This document shows positions 1 through 12,545 of a DNA stretch of 64,000 nt, in pieces. This DNA is from Mytilus edulis (taxonomy: Eukaryota; Mollusca; Bivalvia; Mytilida; Mytilidae). Location of the stretch: NCBI RefSeq assembly GCF_963676685.1, contig NC_092344.1, positions 93,712,749 to 93,776,748 on the forward strand, given 5' to 3'. The stretch's first letter is position 1. Each line of letters opens with the position of its first letter. The notes beneath the pieces are model-generated. The model was not told where the DNA came from, did not search any database, and saw only the letters and a program-made list of their open reading frames with translations. The position numbers and the translations under genes were made by a program.

Positions 1-1512
1 TAGCACTTTTCTGATCGAGATTACAGAGAGGAGGATCGAAATAAATTAAGCAACAATTTTATTGTAAAACAAAAGTAATGTTACTGTGCCTGTCCAAAAT
101 TAAACACTTTTACGTGGTTGTTTTTGTTCTTACTGAAAAGGTACAAATGGCAGATTATTGTACAGTGTCTAGTAAATACATTCAATTTCTTTTTGAATTG
201 AGACCATATAGATCTTAAATTATTGAATTTTCATTATTGAAAGATCGTTTGTATTTTCTATCTTTGGATAGCATGACTATTAACCCCACATACAATTCTA
301 TTAATAAACAAAAATTAAATGAAATAGTGATTTCAAAATCCAAATCACAGAAATAATAAGCCGTCAAAAAAATTGAAGATAAAGTAAGTTAACTTTCATT
401 TGAATATATAAATTTAATTAAATAATATGAAATGAAAACCATGTGTGGTGTTTGAAATACCTTCAACCACAGCAATCTTGCATGTTATTTCTTTTATGAA
501 TACAAGTATTATTTAATAATAAAGTATTGTCTTATTGCCTTTTATGAATACAAGTACCAGGATTTGAAAAATACCTACTTGTACTGTTAATTAAAAATCA
601 GCCTAGGATACATCACGAATATTAGTGGAATTTATAATTTAATAGTATTTGTTTCACATATGTCAATCAACTTATCATACCATTGTATTGGTTTGAATCA
701 ATGTTTATCAATAAAATCCTTTTAGTTTTCAATTCTTCTGATTTCGGTAAAATTTAGGTTAATTCTATAGGTCAAAATATTTTAAATTATGTCAGTGGTT
801 TAAAGTATGAAAATTTAAGTTATTTCTCAAGGTTTGTTTTGAAGAAGCCGTGAAAAATAAATGTTCACTCATTATTCGCAAAAGGTTATATAAGGGATTA
901 TCGTCCTGTGACAAAGACAACACGCTCTAGTCGAATTTAAACTTAACTGATAAAATTAAAGAGGGTTATTTTAATGTCCAGAAAATATTGTTTCAGCCCT
1001 CCACATGTTCCTCTGTCTACTGACAGGTTTTAAAAGATGATAATTGTAAAAAGTTTCATTTAATGAAAAAGCTGTATTCGTTTTCTGTTAGATATTAAAT
1101 TTTAAATTTCTAACTTTCCCCTTCGTATCTGATGCACTAATTATTTATTTTACTAACGGTTCACAAAATTTGTAAATAAATGCATTTAAATACATTCAAA
1201 AATGTTTAACAATAAAAAAGGACGATTTTAAAGAGTCCATAAGTCTTAATTTGGTCAGACAGACACTACCATAGCAAAACAAAAAGAGTTAAACACTACA
1301 CTGAAAACTAAGAAAAAATCACAAATTACATCAAAAACAGTTGTTTAAACGTAAAAGACCGGCTGAATATTATTTATGCCACTTTTGTGGTCCTCAACCA
1401 TTTGATAATTTTGTTGCATAACATCAGATGTTTATTCGTGGAAATTGCATACAATTTGAAAATCCATTAAGTTGGATACCAGTTTCATTTATATTTATCA
1501 GATTAGTTTTTT
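1..1512. other. AT-rich flank, nothing recognised
   Basis: I see no convincing coding exon, RNA gene or repeat structure here. Open frames are short and the base composition is strongly AT-rich, as in the introns elsewhere in the window. Confidence 0.5.
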
Positions 1513-2607
1513 GATTAAAGTCAGATAGTTTGATCGAAGGTGATCTTGGCAAAAATATGTGACAGTATTACACCTTCGTGGTCAGAAAACAGATCAGAAA
1601 TAAGACTGAAGGTCGTTCGTGATACCACAGATTCAGGGTTTCCAAAAGGGAGAAAAAATCTCACAGAAAAAGATTTTCAAATCAAAAACAATTGTGGACT
1701 TCACTAGAGTTTATGTGAACCTTACTTTTCAGTCACAAGACTTAAAATATTTCAATCCTTTACGGGTTGATTTAAAATGCATGTATAAGTAAGTATAGAT
1801 GCTTTTTTGTGCGTCTTTGTTAGATATTTGTTTGTTTTTGTTCTGATTGAGATTGTGACACGGTGATGACTGCTGTACCCCAATTTTACCTGTTATGTTC
1901 ACTCATGGTTGTCAATATAATGGAATTTGATGCGACTGTCCTACAAGTGAGAGGTTTAGCGCTATAAAATCAGGTTCAATTCACAATTTTCTACATTTGA
2001 AAATGCCTATATCAAGTCAGGAATATGACAGTTGTTTTCAATTCGTATGATGTGTTTTATCATTTGATTTTGCCATTAAATTAGGGACTTTCCGTTTTGA
2101 ATTTTTCTCGGAGTTCAGTATTTTTGTGATTTTACTTTTTTTTTTTCATCTTCGACTATTATTCTCACGTCACCGATGAGTCTTTTGTAGACGAAACGTG
2201 TGTCTGCGCAAATACAAAATTTCAATCCTGGTATTTAGGATGAGTTTATGAATCATATTCGTGCAATGTTCTTTTAAAAATGTTATCAATTTATTAAATC
2301 TTATAATAACATGTTTTTGTTTGTTGGATAGACAGGATAAAGGCAATAACGCAATTCATGATTTATTCAAAAACTTTTTTTTCCATCGTATAATGTGAAT
2401 TTAAATTAGGTAAACACTCCATTGATTTTAGTTTTCAGCTTGAAAATTAAAAAATACTTTTAACTCAGAAAAAAGTCACTATGACTCAGTAAGAATATCA
2501 CGAACGAACTTCAGTCTTATTTCTGATCTGTTTTCTGACCACGAAGGTGTTATACTGTCACATATTTTTGCCAAGATCACCTTTGATCAAACTATCTGAC
2601 TTTAATC
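1513..2607. repeat. Foldback element upstream of gene A
   Basis: Two arms of about 110 bp, at roughly 1513-1624 and 2494-2607, are near-perfect inverted copies of each other; both outer ends carry GATTAAAGTCAGATAG in inverted orientation. The ~870-bp interior contains a dispersed repeat (about 1785-2250, including a GACGAAACGTGTGTCTG motif) whose relatives occur without the arms elsewhere in the window. This fits a non-autonomous DNA transposon with long terminal inverted repeats. I could not define a target duplication. The right end is about 165 bp from the start codon of gene A, so the element may overlap its promoter. Confidence 0.7.
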
Positions 2608-2610
2608 TTA

Positions 2611-2652
2611 TATTTATATATAGAAATATTTATATATATATATATATATATA
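2611..2652. repeat. TA-rich microsatellite
   Basis: A TATATA-rich tract follows the foldback directly and lies 120-160 bp before the gene A start codon. A core promoter here is possible, but no single TATA box can be chosen. Confidence 0.6.
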
Positions 2653-2772
2653 GATCATGAAATACAATAAAACACATTATTGATAACTATTCATTAACTA
2701 TGGACGTCCTGTTGTTATTTCGTAAAATAAATAATTGAATTTAGTGAAATAAGTAAACGATATAATAAGAGA

Positions 2773-3151
2773 ATGAGTTTTGCCTCACTAGCAGGAATTG
2801 TGTGCATCTATTACATACTTTTAATTCATCAGCATGTAGATGGTTTTGGAAAGGGATGTGGAAAAGGTTATAATGAATGTGACTTAGGTAATTGGATGGC
2901 ATGGGGTCGCTGTGATGCCAGATGCGGAGGAGGTACTCACACAAGAAAAAAAGCTATGTGCTGCGATGTCAACAAGGTCAAGACTCTTGATGAGTGTTTA
3001 GTGCGATGTAACATGACAAAAGATGAATTCAACAATAAAACAACAGAAAGTCAACCATGTGGCCAAGTATGCAATAATAAAGGCAAATTCAATGTTTCAA
3101 CTTCAAAATGCGAATGTGTAAATGGAACATGGGGACACTGTTGTGAGCTAC
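2773..3151 (+). CDS. Gene A exon 1: signal peptide and TSP1-like module
   Basis: 379 nt ending in phase 1 at a GTGAGT donor. It encodes a hydrophobic leader, then a Cys-rich module with W-x-x-W (a usual C-mannosylation site in TSP1 repeats), CGGG and an MCC motif, and finishes with an EGF-like half module. It parallels the first exons of genes B and C. Confidence 0.88.
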
Positions 3152-6100
3152 GTGAGTATATTAATTTCATGCATTAAACAAACAAAGCTCTCCATTCTAC
3201 CGCCACACTTTTCTAACAAATGTTTAGAAGAATCGAAAATTGTTATTGTCTTATTATTAAGCAAATTAAAGAAGAACAGAACTTTTAAGCGCTTTACTGG
3301 ATTTTCATTCATTAACAATGCTCAAACCCAAAAAAGATGAAAAAAACTTCTGAATCAACTCAATAGAGACGGTTATATTATTGACTTTTTGGCCTTTCAA
3401 ATGGAAAATGAAAGATGATACTAATCTTACCATTTAACCGCATATTATTGAAATTTAATACATGTTAAGTTAGAAGTCTTTTGACAACGAAACATCACCA
3501 TCAATATCAAAATAATAATAATAAAAAAAAATAAAGCTCATAAATATTCTCGTTCTCACCGGAGAAAGGTTATTCTTTTTGATCAAAACCGAATACAAAC
3601 GGTACAAAAAAGTTCCCTAACTGAAGAAAACTGAAATATCTATCTAACACGACGGGTGCCAATGGCTGAAATGGATTGAATTACTCCTCCATATAACCTT
3701 AAAATACTCTTTACTTTATGACAAATTTCCTGTTACTCAGTCGTTAGTATTTTATGACGCGTTTTATGAACTTGTTTGTTTTTTGTTGTCTTTTGTTTTC
3801 GCCATGAAGTTTTCAGTTGCTCTCGATTTATGCGTTTTGGATGTTGCATTGGTGTATTATACCTCTTACAAAAAAATACAATGTCAGGATAAAACACAAT
3901 ACAATGTCAGAATTAAAAACAATACAATGTCAGAATCACTATTTATATCTATGTAAGTATAAATAAAGGCAACAGTAGTATACCGCTGTTCGAAATTCAT
4001 AAATCGATAGGGAAAAAACAAATCCGAGTTACAAACTAAAACTGAGGGAAACCTATCAAATATAAGAGAACTACGATACAACAGAAACACAACACCAAAA
4101 TGTAACACACAAAGAAAAAAACTAACTGCGTGTGGCACATGTATGTACAAAAGTTTATTAAAAAAAATGCATAAAAAATTTCGTTCGTGCTAGCTCAGTA
4201 GTCCATGAATTGTTCCTGCTATTTTTAATAACATAGTTTTCTTACATTGGCAATTCATCAATTAAGATTTATTTAAAAACTAAGGTACCAGCTTCATTGG
4301 ACAAAGATGAATTCAGATGCATTTAGACTGTCGGTTGTTCTTCATTCACGACTTTTAAACGGCTGGCCTTGTGCTTCTCCAAAAAGTGCCCCGGAAGCAT
4401 ACAATTTTAAAGTAAAACTATTATTTTGAAAATGTTACCGTTGCATTTAATGTTTATGCTAGTTTCAGGAATACGTCAAGCTAGTTTATATGTACATTCT
4501 ATAAATTAAGACGTTTTAAATACAGTATGCATGTACAGTATAACAAATGCTGTAAGTTCTGGAAATATGACCAAGCGAAACGGGAAAGAATACAAAGGGG
4601 AAACTAAAAACAACCTGTCAAGAAAAAAAGAAGAAACCTAACACCAATTCATCCTGTTTTTAATGATTGAAAAGTGTTCTATAGTGAAACAATGCATACA
4701 AAAAATGACAAAATGAATAGACAATGACAGAAAGACATATCATTTTTTTTCTTTAACATTTTATAACATAACTAAAAACGAAACAATAGAAATTCATGCC
4801 AATTGTAGAATATTTCAATTAGATTTTGTTTCACCTAATTACAGAAATAAACGAATGTAGCAGTAATCCCTGTCACCACGGTTATTGTTATGACCGGTTG
4901 TTCTCCTATTTCTGTCGATGTCGTTCTGGATATTATGGAGGACATTGTGAACATGGTAAAATAGTTATGATATTTTTACGTAAAGAATAATCAGTAGACT
5001 AGCATGGCCCTAAAAGGCTTCCGTATCTATCAGCTAAACACAGTTTTGATACCATTCATATACATGTTATACATACAATGTAATTCAAATATTGATTTCA
5101 ATTTATACCTCCGTTATTTCTTCAATACATGAACATCACATTTATAAATGAGTTAATATGAGATATTGATTATTGTGTATGATTTAAAAAAAAATAAATT
5201 TAAACATACAAATACTCCTGTCAAAACTGATAGTTTATAACTTACTATATAGGCATGGAATTACATTTGAAAATCGTTTATTTTTTATTGAAAATTAGGC
5301 AATCGTTTCAGAAGTATCCTTCTAATTCATTCTAATTTTGACCATTCAATAAATCATGTTTAGACCTCCTGAATAGCGTTGTTGTGATGGAATGACTCTT
5401 TTTGTTTAATCCCCTAACAAGCTGAGTAAGTAAGTATTGTAAGTAAATTTTTGTTATACGGGGACTAGATACTGATAAGAACAAAAAATTTAATATTGAT
5501 GTATTAGTAATTCTACCAAGTTTTTATTGTTACAGTACTTCTATTCAATCTCTTTCAACCTGTGTAAAAATATTCGATTCATTTTCTTGCAATGCTTTTT
5601 AAAATATAAGACATAGATAATTTAAATATTCATATGTATTTTTGTTGGTCTCATTAATGAGTTTCAATTGGTCTATTTCGATAGTTTTGAAAAGAAATGA
5701 TTTTAACAGTTTCACAAGTATATTGTACGTTTACAGTTTGTTTGTATATTTCTGTGTGCATCATTGACGACGGATCGTATAAAACGAAGTTATTTGTCCA
5801 GAGAAGATCTTCAGACATTTGTCAATGATTCATACAAAATAAACATAGTCATTTAAAAAGGGACGAAATATACCAGAGGGACAGTCAAACTCACAAATCG
5901 AAGATAAACTGACAATGCCATGGCTAAAAATGATTAAGAGAAAAAGACAAACAGACAAACAATAGTACATGTTGTACACATGACACAACATAGAAAACTA
6001 AAGAATAAGCAACACGAACCCCATCAAAAATTAGGGGTGATCTCAGGTGCTCTGAAAGGGTCCACATCTTGCTCCACATGTGGTATCCGTCGTGTTGCTC

Positions 6101-9100
6101 ATGTTATAACAAATCCGGTAAATAGTCTAGTTCGGTAGGTCACATTCATGGAAGAGAAGGGGATTGAAGTCCCGACGTAAGGAACATATCCAATATCAAT
6201 TGTTAAACGGTTATTCCATAACGGTCAACCAACTTGTGATGGCGTCAGTAAAATTTACGAAGGAATGATTTCAACTCCACCATTTGGAACTCTTGGTTTA
6301 ATAGCTTCCTTGTGAGCAGCATCCCTCTATCAAGAAAATCATGATAGGCAATGCAAGGACGGGAATATCGTATCTATTGGGAGATATATACCCCGTATGC
6401 AGGTGCTGCTGGAATGTTGCTACTTAGAAATGGAAAGTTCACAATTGGAAAGCTGAAATCATCTCTTTTGTCGTAAAGTTTTGTTTTCAACTGACCCTCA
6501 TTGTCAATGTCTAGATGTTAGTCAAGATATGAGGCCGACTTAACTGTTGTATCCTTTATCTCTAGTTCGATGGGATAGATGCGTTCAATATAGTCACCAA
6601 AGTTTGAATTATTTAGTGAAAGAACATCATTTATATAGTGGTATAGATGCTCTTGAATTCTATTTTGCATGTGTTTTATTACTCATCTTTTGATTATTAC
6701 ACATTGCAATATTGTTCGCAGACACTGTTCCAAGTTTGTCAATGCTTGTATACTTTATTGATTCGTGAATGTATATCTAATATGATTATTATGAATGAAA
6801 TTGAAAGTAAATAAAAACTTTAAAGCCATATAATATAATACTAAATCATTTTTTTTTTATCATATGTTGGTTTGGGAACTAGAAGAGTCCTATGATACAC
6901 AACACTGTAAAATATGTCACGGAAATGATTAATATAATTATTTAGTGTCATTTGAAATTATTGAATACATTTTTGCGAATAATTATTCTAAAACAAATTA
7001 TAAATGTATTGTTTTAAGGCTATTGTGATCACACAAAGTGTGGAGTTCATCAATCCTGTATCGCCAAAAGAGTGAGAAGGAATACCACATATGTATATGA
7101 ACCCTCCTGTGTATGCAATCTTGGTTACTATGGAAACAAATGCCAACTTGGTAAGTTAAGTCTTTATACATACCTTCAATTTCCAATCACTTTTATAAGT
7201 CTTAGTCGTAAACTTTTTTCAAAAATCTTTTATGAAACCGCTCTTTGCAATCGCTTTGATTAATGTACAAGAAACGTCTGTCGAATTTTCTTTGATAGTT
7301 GGTTAAAACATATTATTACTTGGATGGAGAGTTTTCTCATTAGCACTCACACCAAATCTTCCTATTTATATTGAGCTTATATCTCGAAAACTAAATCGGA
7401 TAGGAAAAAAAAAACCCGTTACCTCAATATCATGACAACAACATGACTTAGTGAAAACCCCGTCACCTCTATATGATCAGAAGAACATGATCTAGATATA
7501 ATACGAAATCCGTTTCTTTAGTACGAGAGACAATTGGTTTGAAGTATTTCGTTGAAGGCGCCTATGATTCGTTTAAGTTTAAATTATTTATCGTTCTGAA
7601 GCATCAATTTAAGGTGAAATTAGTGTAAATCCATTTAGAAATGATCTAGGAAAATTAAATGTGTGATAATTAAATAGTGTCACTTTCATACATTCATTAG
7701 GTTATTGTGACAATACAACGTGTGAGAATAATTCCACTTGCTATACAAGACGTCTTTACAGAAGTCGTCATTATGTGTATGAACCTACGTGTAGATGTTT
7801 GAGAGGTTACTATGGTAACCTTTGTCAATATAGTAAGTTATTTAATATATTCAATTGATAAATCATAAAGTTTTATAAGTATTCCGACCAATGGATGTTT
7901 GACTGACTCATGTCTCATTTGTTTGGTTAGATTGAGACTGATGTTGAAATTCAAAGCAACGGGAGTCCAACGGATTTCAAACCGATAAAACTAATCTGAT
8001 AGCTTGTCGACCATGTAAGCATCTACTGTAGTAACATTAACGGCACCATATGCGCATGTCGACTTTAATTGTCTCTTGATAAGGGACTCTCCGTTTTGAA
8101 TTTTCCTCGGAGTTCGGTATTTTTGTTATTTTACTTTTTCCTGGTGCTTGAGGTAAAAATACTTGAAAGTCATGATCATACTAAATACTTTGAAGAGTAC
8201 ACTTAATCAAGTTTTACATATATATATGATTCCATCTGTTTTTTCTCGATATCTTGAAGAATTTTGTTAAAAATAATGAAAATAAGGAGTTAATAATAAA
8301 AGAGATTTCTGGTGATAACTTTTTTTTCCATAAGAATCAAGTACACATCTAACTTCTATTCTAATGCAATATCGTTAGTAACATTCATTTTCTTTTTGAT
8401 AACGTTACATATGTTTATGGCATAAATTCAAAATCTAGGAATGAGATAGTTTTAACACAGTGCTTATATGTATTTCAAAATATTAAAGTTACAGAGGTAA
8501 ATAATAAGAATTTCGTGGAAGTAGTTTTCTATGTATGATAACAAAATGATATTTAACGATAAATGTTTCAATAAAATGTTTCAGGATATAATCGTCTTTC
8601 AATGTCGTGGCAAATCAATAAAAACAACCTACCCGTTAAAACTATAAAAAAACAACCTAAAAAAATCTAATGTTTTGTTTTATTTCACAGTTGATGCTTG
8701 CTTGAATAGACCTTGTATGAACAATGGAAGATGTATTCGTGCAGAAAATAATTTTACTTGTCAGTGTAGGCAGTGTTTTACAGGACGTCATTGTGAGCAA
8801 TGTATGTGAACATTTTGAAGCATAACGATTTTTTTTTATTCATTTCAATTCAATTTAATTTAATTCAATTCAATTTAATATTTTATTTACGTCTCACCTT
8901 ATGTATAAAATTTCACAAAACTTTTATAAAAGATACATTTTATATACATATGCAAATTTGTACAGATTGATGAGAGACGATAATCAACTAAAACAATATG
9001 TTTGTACGTAATAAATATTAAACATGAATCGCAAAGTTATACAACATAATTATTAAGTTATTATTTACAATATAAAACTTCTCGGCGTTTTTTCAGAATA

Positions 9101-12100
9101 ACATTACAGGTTTTGGCACATAATCTTATAATATTTTGATTCGAAAATAATTAGTAATTCTGAATTACTTACATTTAATTCAGACGAAATAATATATCAA
9201 ATTCGTCATGAATTTTTATGGTTGTGAAAGTCTGACTAAACATCGAAATCATAAGTCAAAGGTCAGCACAAATAAAGAAGATGACAAGAGAAAAAGGAGG
9301 CAACACGACAGCATACATTAAAACCAGGAATGGCTTTGCAAATTAAATTTGGCCAAAAATCGAGGCAACGAAGTGTAATGGTTTAGAACGCGTCTGCCCC
9401 ACTCTTTTACTGAAGTCAAACTTCGGTGTGACTTAAAGCGGAAACTGCTTATATAACATTATTAATGAGCAGCTCTTGGACGCTTTCAGATCTGTATACG
9501 TTATAAAATTATTGAGCAGATGCTGCATACGTACTGCAATAGTACATGCTATTTAGATGTTTTGTTTTTTAATTTACGTTCTAGACACAAATTATAATGC
9601 AACTTTCTGTCCAAGTACAACTACAAATCTACCGACAACTCAACAAAAAACAACAGTGACCAAAACACCTGATCCAACAACATCAAAGAAAACCACAGCA
9701 GTTAAAAAAACATCGCATCCAACAACAAACCCGACTGCATTGCCTACACATACATCAAGTAAGTAGAGATATTTGTTAGTATTATACATTATTACTTATT
9801 AAAATTAGATTTATTAATAATACAGCACATTGATACTGACTAGAAAGTTTGCTTATTCAAATTAGATAAAAGAACTTATAGTAATCTAGAGCAATGAGAT
9901 ATCAAGACAATTACAATCAAATCATTCATTTCCTCCCATTGAACCGCAAACTTGGATATTTAAAGTTTTCATAAAGGCAAAACCAAACGTTGACTATTAC
10001 TATCTTGATAATGATAATACAAACGTGACCTAGCTAGTACACAGTATATATTTACTATTTAATTTTAGAAAAAAGGGGACAGTAGTCGAAATTTTAATTA
10101 ATTAGTTGAAAAAAGTTATGGACAACCAAACACCATTAAGACAAAAAAAAAGAAAGAAAAAAGACAAAAAAGGAGAGATAAGTCGGTCAAAAAAGCACTA
10201 CCTCAAATACAAAATAATAAACTAAATGCGCAAAACCTTAGAGAAATCTTGAAGTAAAATACGTAAAACCCGGATACGTCCGTATTTTCTCTTCAAAATT
10301 TATAATAGTTATAAAAAATGCAGCAACATTATTTTTGCACCGCCTATATTCCTATAATAAGGATTTGTTGATGCCAAATAATGTTTCATTGATAAAAGTA
10401 ATTTGAAAAAAATGAGCATTATACAGGACACCCCATCTACAATCAAAGACCACATGGTGGCGGATCGTGTGTCTCTTCACCTTGCCAGTATGGGTCATGT
10501 GTACAAATGGGTCAAGACTATTTCTGTTTCTGCTCACCTGGATACGCAGGAAGACATTGCGAGATCGGTATGTATTTCATTTTTATCAAACCATCCCTTT
10601 TGAAGACAGATGGGTCGAAATAATAACATATTTGATGTTATTGAAACGAAACATATCATTGCCATACACGTATCTTGTATTATATTAATGTTTTGTGTAT
10701 ATTAGTTATTTAAGAATACAATATATATATAGTGCAATCAATTTTAAATAAGCCGACACATTAGGATGCTTCACTAAAAATGCCTTACACTAAACAGTAA
10801 CATGAAAGGCTAGTTTGGTAAATTCACGTATACATCTATGTTTGTTTGAAACTTCCATACATTTGTTTTTAGTTCCAAAAGACTTTACTTGCGTCAACAA
10901 CAAATGCTTGATTTATTATTCTCACTTTCACTTGATTTAATGTAATCTAATGTTTCAGACAAAGATGACTGTGCAGAAGAGCCATGTTCATTTGGTCATT
11001 GCATAGACATGGTGAATAAATACAAGTGCGACTGTAATATGTTCTTCACTGGAATAAACTGCATCAAAAGTAAGTTACTTATTTAAGTTAAATTCTAATC
11101 ATTTAGGAAGAATTTAAGAAGACAACTTATAAATGTTGTACGAATGAATCAAATGTAACTACTGGTATTTAATTTTTCGTTTCATCGAACTTTTTTTGAT
11201 AGTGAAAATGAGAAGCAGTTAATTTTAAAAAATACAGTTACCAAGATAATATACTGGTAAAACAATTTGACGAATTATAATCAAAATGAAATATTCATTA
11301 TGATAGAGGCTTGTTATTTAGTAATGCTGAAAGTACATTTTTATTTGCAGTGAAATGGTGGGGGATAATGTCATTGTGTTTAGCTGCACTGGCTGGTCTG
11401 TTGATATTGTGTTGTTGTTTGTACTGTATCTCTTCTTGGTAAGTTTAGAAGAAAAAAAAATGCTATATTCGAATTTAATGTAATTTAGTTTAACACAACA
11501 CATAAGTTGTTCATGAATGTCCTTTATTGATTAAGACGATTTACAACTATAAGAATACTAAAAGCGCAGTTATTATATGTTAACACTAATAACATGGAGA
11601 TATGTCTTCAAAGTAAAATTCGTCAAATAGCAGAAACAATTTAGATATACATAAAGACACCATAGAAAGGTTCTTTACTTGGAACTCGCACCTGTATGTG
11701 TGAGTTTGTTAAACTAGATTTTTAAAATCTCAATCCACCCTTTGAAAATATTTCAGTTAAAAACTAAACGCGAATAAAAAAAACATACAATAAGAACCAG
11801 TACAGAAAAGACACAAAAATTCGTAATTAACGTAATTACAGGTTTGCTATAACGGTTATAATACGAGTACAATTTAAATCTGTGTATAATCCTTTACTTA
11901 AAAAATAAAAATTCAAATGTTCGTTACTTTTCAGTTTTACCAATTTTGTTATCAACTGAAATATAATAATAATTTTTTCTTTGATAATTGTTTCAGCACG
12001 AGTAAAAGAGAGGACGAGGACACGATCGAGAAACAATTTGCTCCTAGAATAGTAAAACCTCCTCCATTTACAAAGAAACCAATAAAAGCATGGATGGGCT

Positions 12101-12102
12101 AA
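2773..12102 (+). CDS. Gene A: TSP1/EGF/mucin-like single-pass membrane protein, 10 exons
   Basis: Joined exons are 2773-3151, 4845-4955, 7019-7150, 7701-7832, 8691-8801, 9585-9758, 10427-10567, 10959-11069, 11351-11438 and 11997-12102: 1485 nt, 494 aa, GT-AG introns and one continuous frame. Domains: signal peptide (about 1-24); TSP1-like module with WMAWGRC and CGGG (about 35-126); EGF modules at 127-163, 164-207, 208-251 and 252-288; Thr-rich linker 289-346 with PTT repeats, probably O-glycosylated; EGF modules 347-393 and 394-430; TM helix (about 433-455) running into Cys residues; tail 460-494 with a PPPFTKK motif. The expected role is a cell-surface adhesion, receptor or matrix-contact protein; no named family is recognised. 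All exons from 2 to 8 are phase 1-1. The start is the first Met before a clear signal sequence. The structure was read by eye, so alternative exons are possible. Confidence 0.85.
3960..4135 (-). repeat. Dispersed repeat family D
   Basis: Copy in intron 1 of gene A: AGGCAACAGTAGTATACCGC then AACTAAAACTGAGGGAAACC. Confidence 0.6.
4845..4955 (+). CDS. Gene A exon 2: EGF module 1
   Basis: 111 nt, phase 1-1, acceptor ATTACAG and donor GTAAAA. It encodes a six-cysteine EGF module ending GYYGGHCEH. Confidence 0.85.
5855..6680 (-). pseudogene. Degraded reverse-transcriptase element 3' end (family A)
   Basis: Read on the minus strand, the segment has a decayed coding stretch with recognisable pieces such as [20 protein letters not shown] and [10 protein letters not shown], broken by several stops, then a 3' untranslated part. 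I recall similar sequences from bivalve RT-containing proteins. The untranslated part recurs at 12.2, 17.1, 18.7, 26.5, 29.7, 34.0 and 42.4 kb. It lies in intron 2 of gene A. Confidence 0.6.
7019..7150 (+). CDS. Gene A exon 3: EGF module 2
   Basis: 132 nt, phase 1-1, acceptor TTTTAAG and donor GTAAGT. It encodes a six-cysteine EGF variant with a long third loop ([11 protein letters not shown]). It matches exon 4 in length and pattern. Confidence 0.87.
7701..7832 (+). CDS. Gene A exon 4: EGF module 3, duplicate of exon 3
   Basis: 132 nt, phase 1-1, donor GTAAGT. It shares GYCD, the YVYEP segment and the GYYGN..CQ ending with exon 3, which indicates tandem exon duplication. Confidence 0.87.
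8691..8801 (+). CDS. Gene A exon 5: EGF module 4 with seven cysteines
   Basis: 111 nt, phase 1-1, strong acceptor TATTTCACAG and donor GTATGT. The module has an extra Cys in QCRQCFTG, where EGF modules usually have Gly or another residue, leaving an odd number of cysteines. Confidence 0.86.
8840..8885. repeat. AATTC-type microsatellite
   Basis: Imperfect tandem copies of a 5-bp AATTC/AATTT unit in intron 5 of gene A. Such tails often end truncated LINE copies. Confidence 0.6.
9585..9758 (+). CDS. Gene A exon 6: Thr-rich mucin-like linker
   Basis: 174 nt, phase 1-1, acceptor ACGTTCTAG and donor GTAAGT. It encodes 58 residues rich in Thr, Pro and Lys with PTT and KTT repeats, expected to be heavily O-glycosylated and extended. 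Confidence 0.85.
10427..10567 (+). CDS. Gene A exon 7: EGF module 5
   Basis: 141 nt, phase 1-1, acceptor ATTATACAG and donor GTATGT. It encodes a short basic lead-in and a six-cysteine EGF module ending [11 protein letters not shown]. It corresponds to exon 3 of gene B. Confidence 0.86.
10959..11069 (+). CDS. Gene A exon 8: juxtamembrane EGF module 6
   Basis: 111 nt, phase 1-1, acceptor TGTTTCAG and donor GTAAGT. It opens with [15 protein letters not shown], closely matching gene B exon 4 ([15 protein letters not shown]). Confidence 0.88.
11351..11438 (+). CDS. Gene A exon 9: transmembrane exon
   Basis: 88 nt, enters in phase 1 and leaves in phase 2. It encodes a hydrophobic helix followed by CCCLYC at the cytoplasmic face. 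The length equals the TM exons of genes B and C and of the copy at 52.7 kb. Confidence 0.86.
11997..12102 (+). CDS. Gene A exon 10: cytoplasmic tail
   Basis: 106 nt with acceptor TGTTTCAG. It encodes a 35-residue acidic, then proline-rich and basic tail ending KAWMG and a TAA stop. No kinase or tyrosine signalling motif is evident. Confidence 0.84.
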
Positions 12103-12194
12103 CTTGAAAAGAAGTTGACACAGTTCTTATTTTCTGTCAATCTAAATGTATATAACTTTGTGTATGCTTTTTTAAATTAGTAATGCAATATGAG

Positions 12195-12415
12195 GAATGC
12201 ATTAGCACATGAGATCACCCCTAGTTTTTGGTGGGGTTCGTGTTGCTTATTCTCTAGTTTTCTATGTTGTGTCGTGTGTACTATTGTTTGTCTGTGTGTC
12301 TTCTTCATTTTTAGCCATGGCGTTGTCAGTTTATTTTCGATTTATGAGTTTGACTGTCCCTCTGGTATCTTTCGTCCCTCTTTTACAAGGGAAATTAGGA
12401 GGGAGGAAACGAACT
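12195..12415 (+). repeat. Family A retroelement 3' end
   Basis: Copy of the untranslated end of the family A element (TTTTTGGTGGGGTTCGTG, then ATGGCGTTGTCAGTTTAT). It begins about 90 bp after the gene A stop codon, so it may be transcribed as part of that gene's 3' UTR or mark where the UTR ends. No canonical AATAAA lies between the stop and the repeat. Confidence 0.65.
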
Positions 12416-12545
12416 GGTTTATAAATCAGATCAGATTATAATAGTGTTTTTAAACACAAGCGAGTCATATGGAAAACAATTGGTTCTGCACCGTATAGAA
12501 ATTAAAAGTATTTTGAATTTTGTCATTATTTTTCAGTTTCAATTA

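Noticed and set aside
10403..10603. Plus-strand frame starting MKKMSII
   Set aside because: Wrong frame; the EGF reading in phase with gene A uses the acceptor at 10426 and gives six cysteines.
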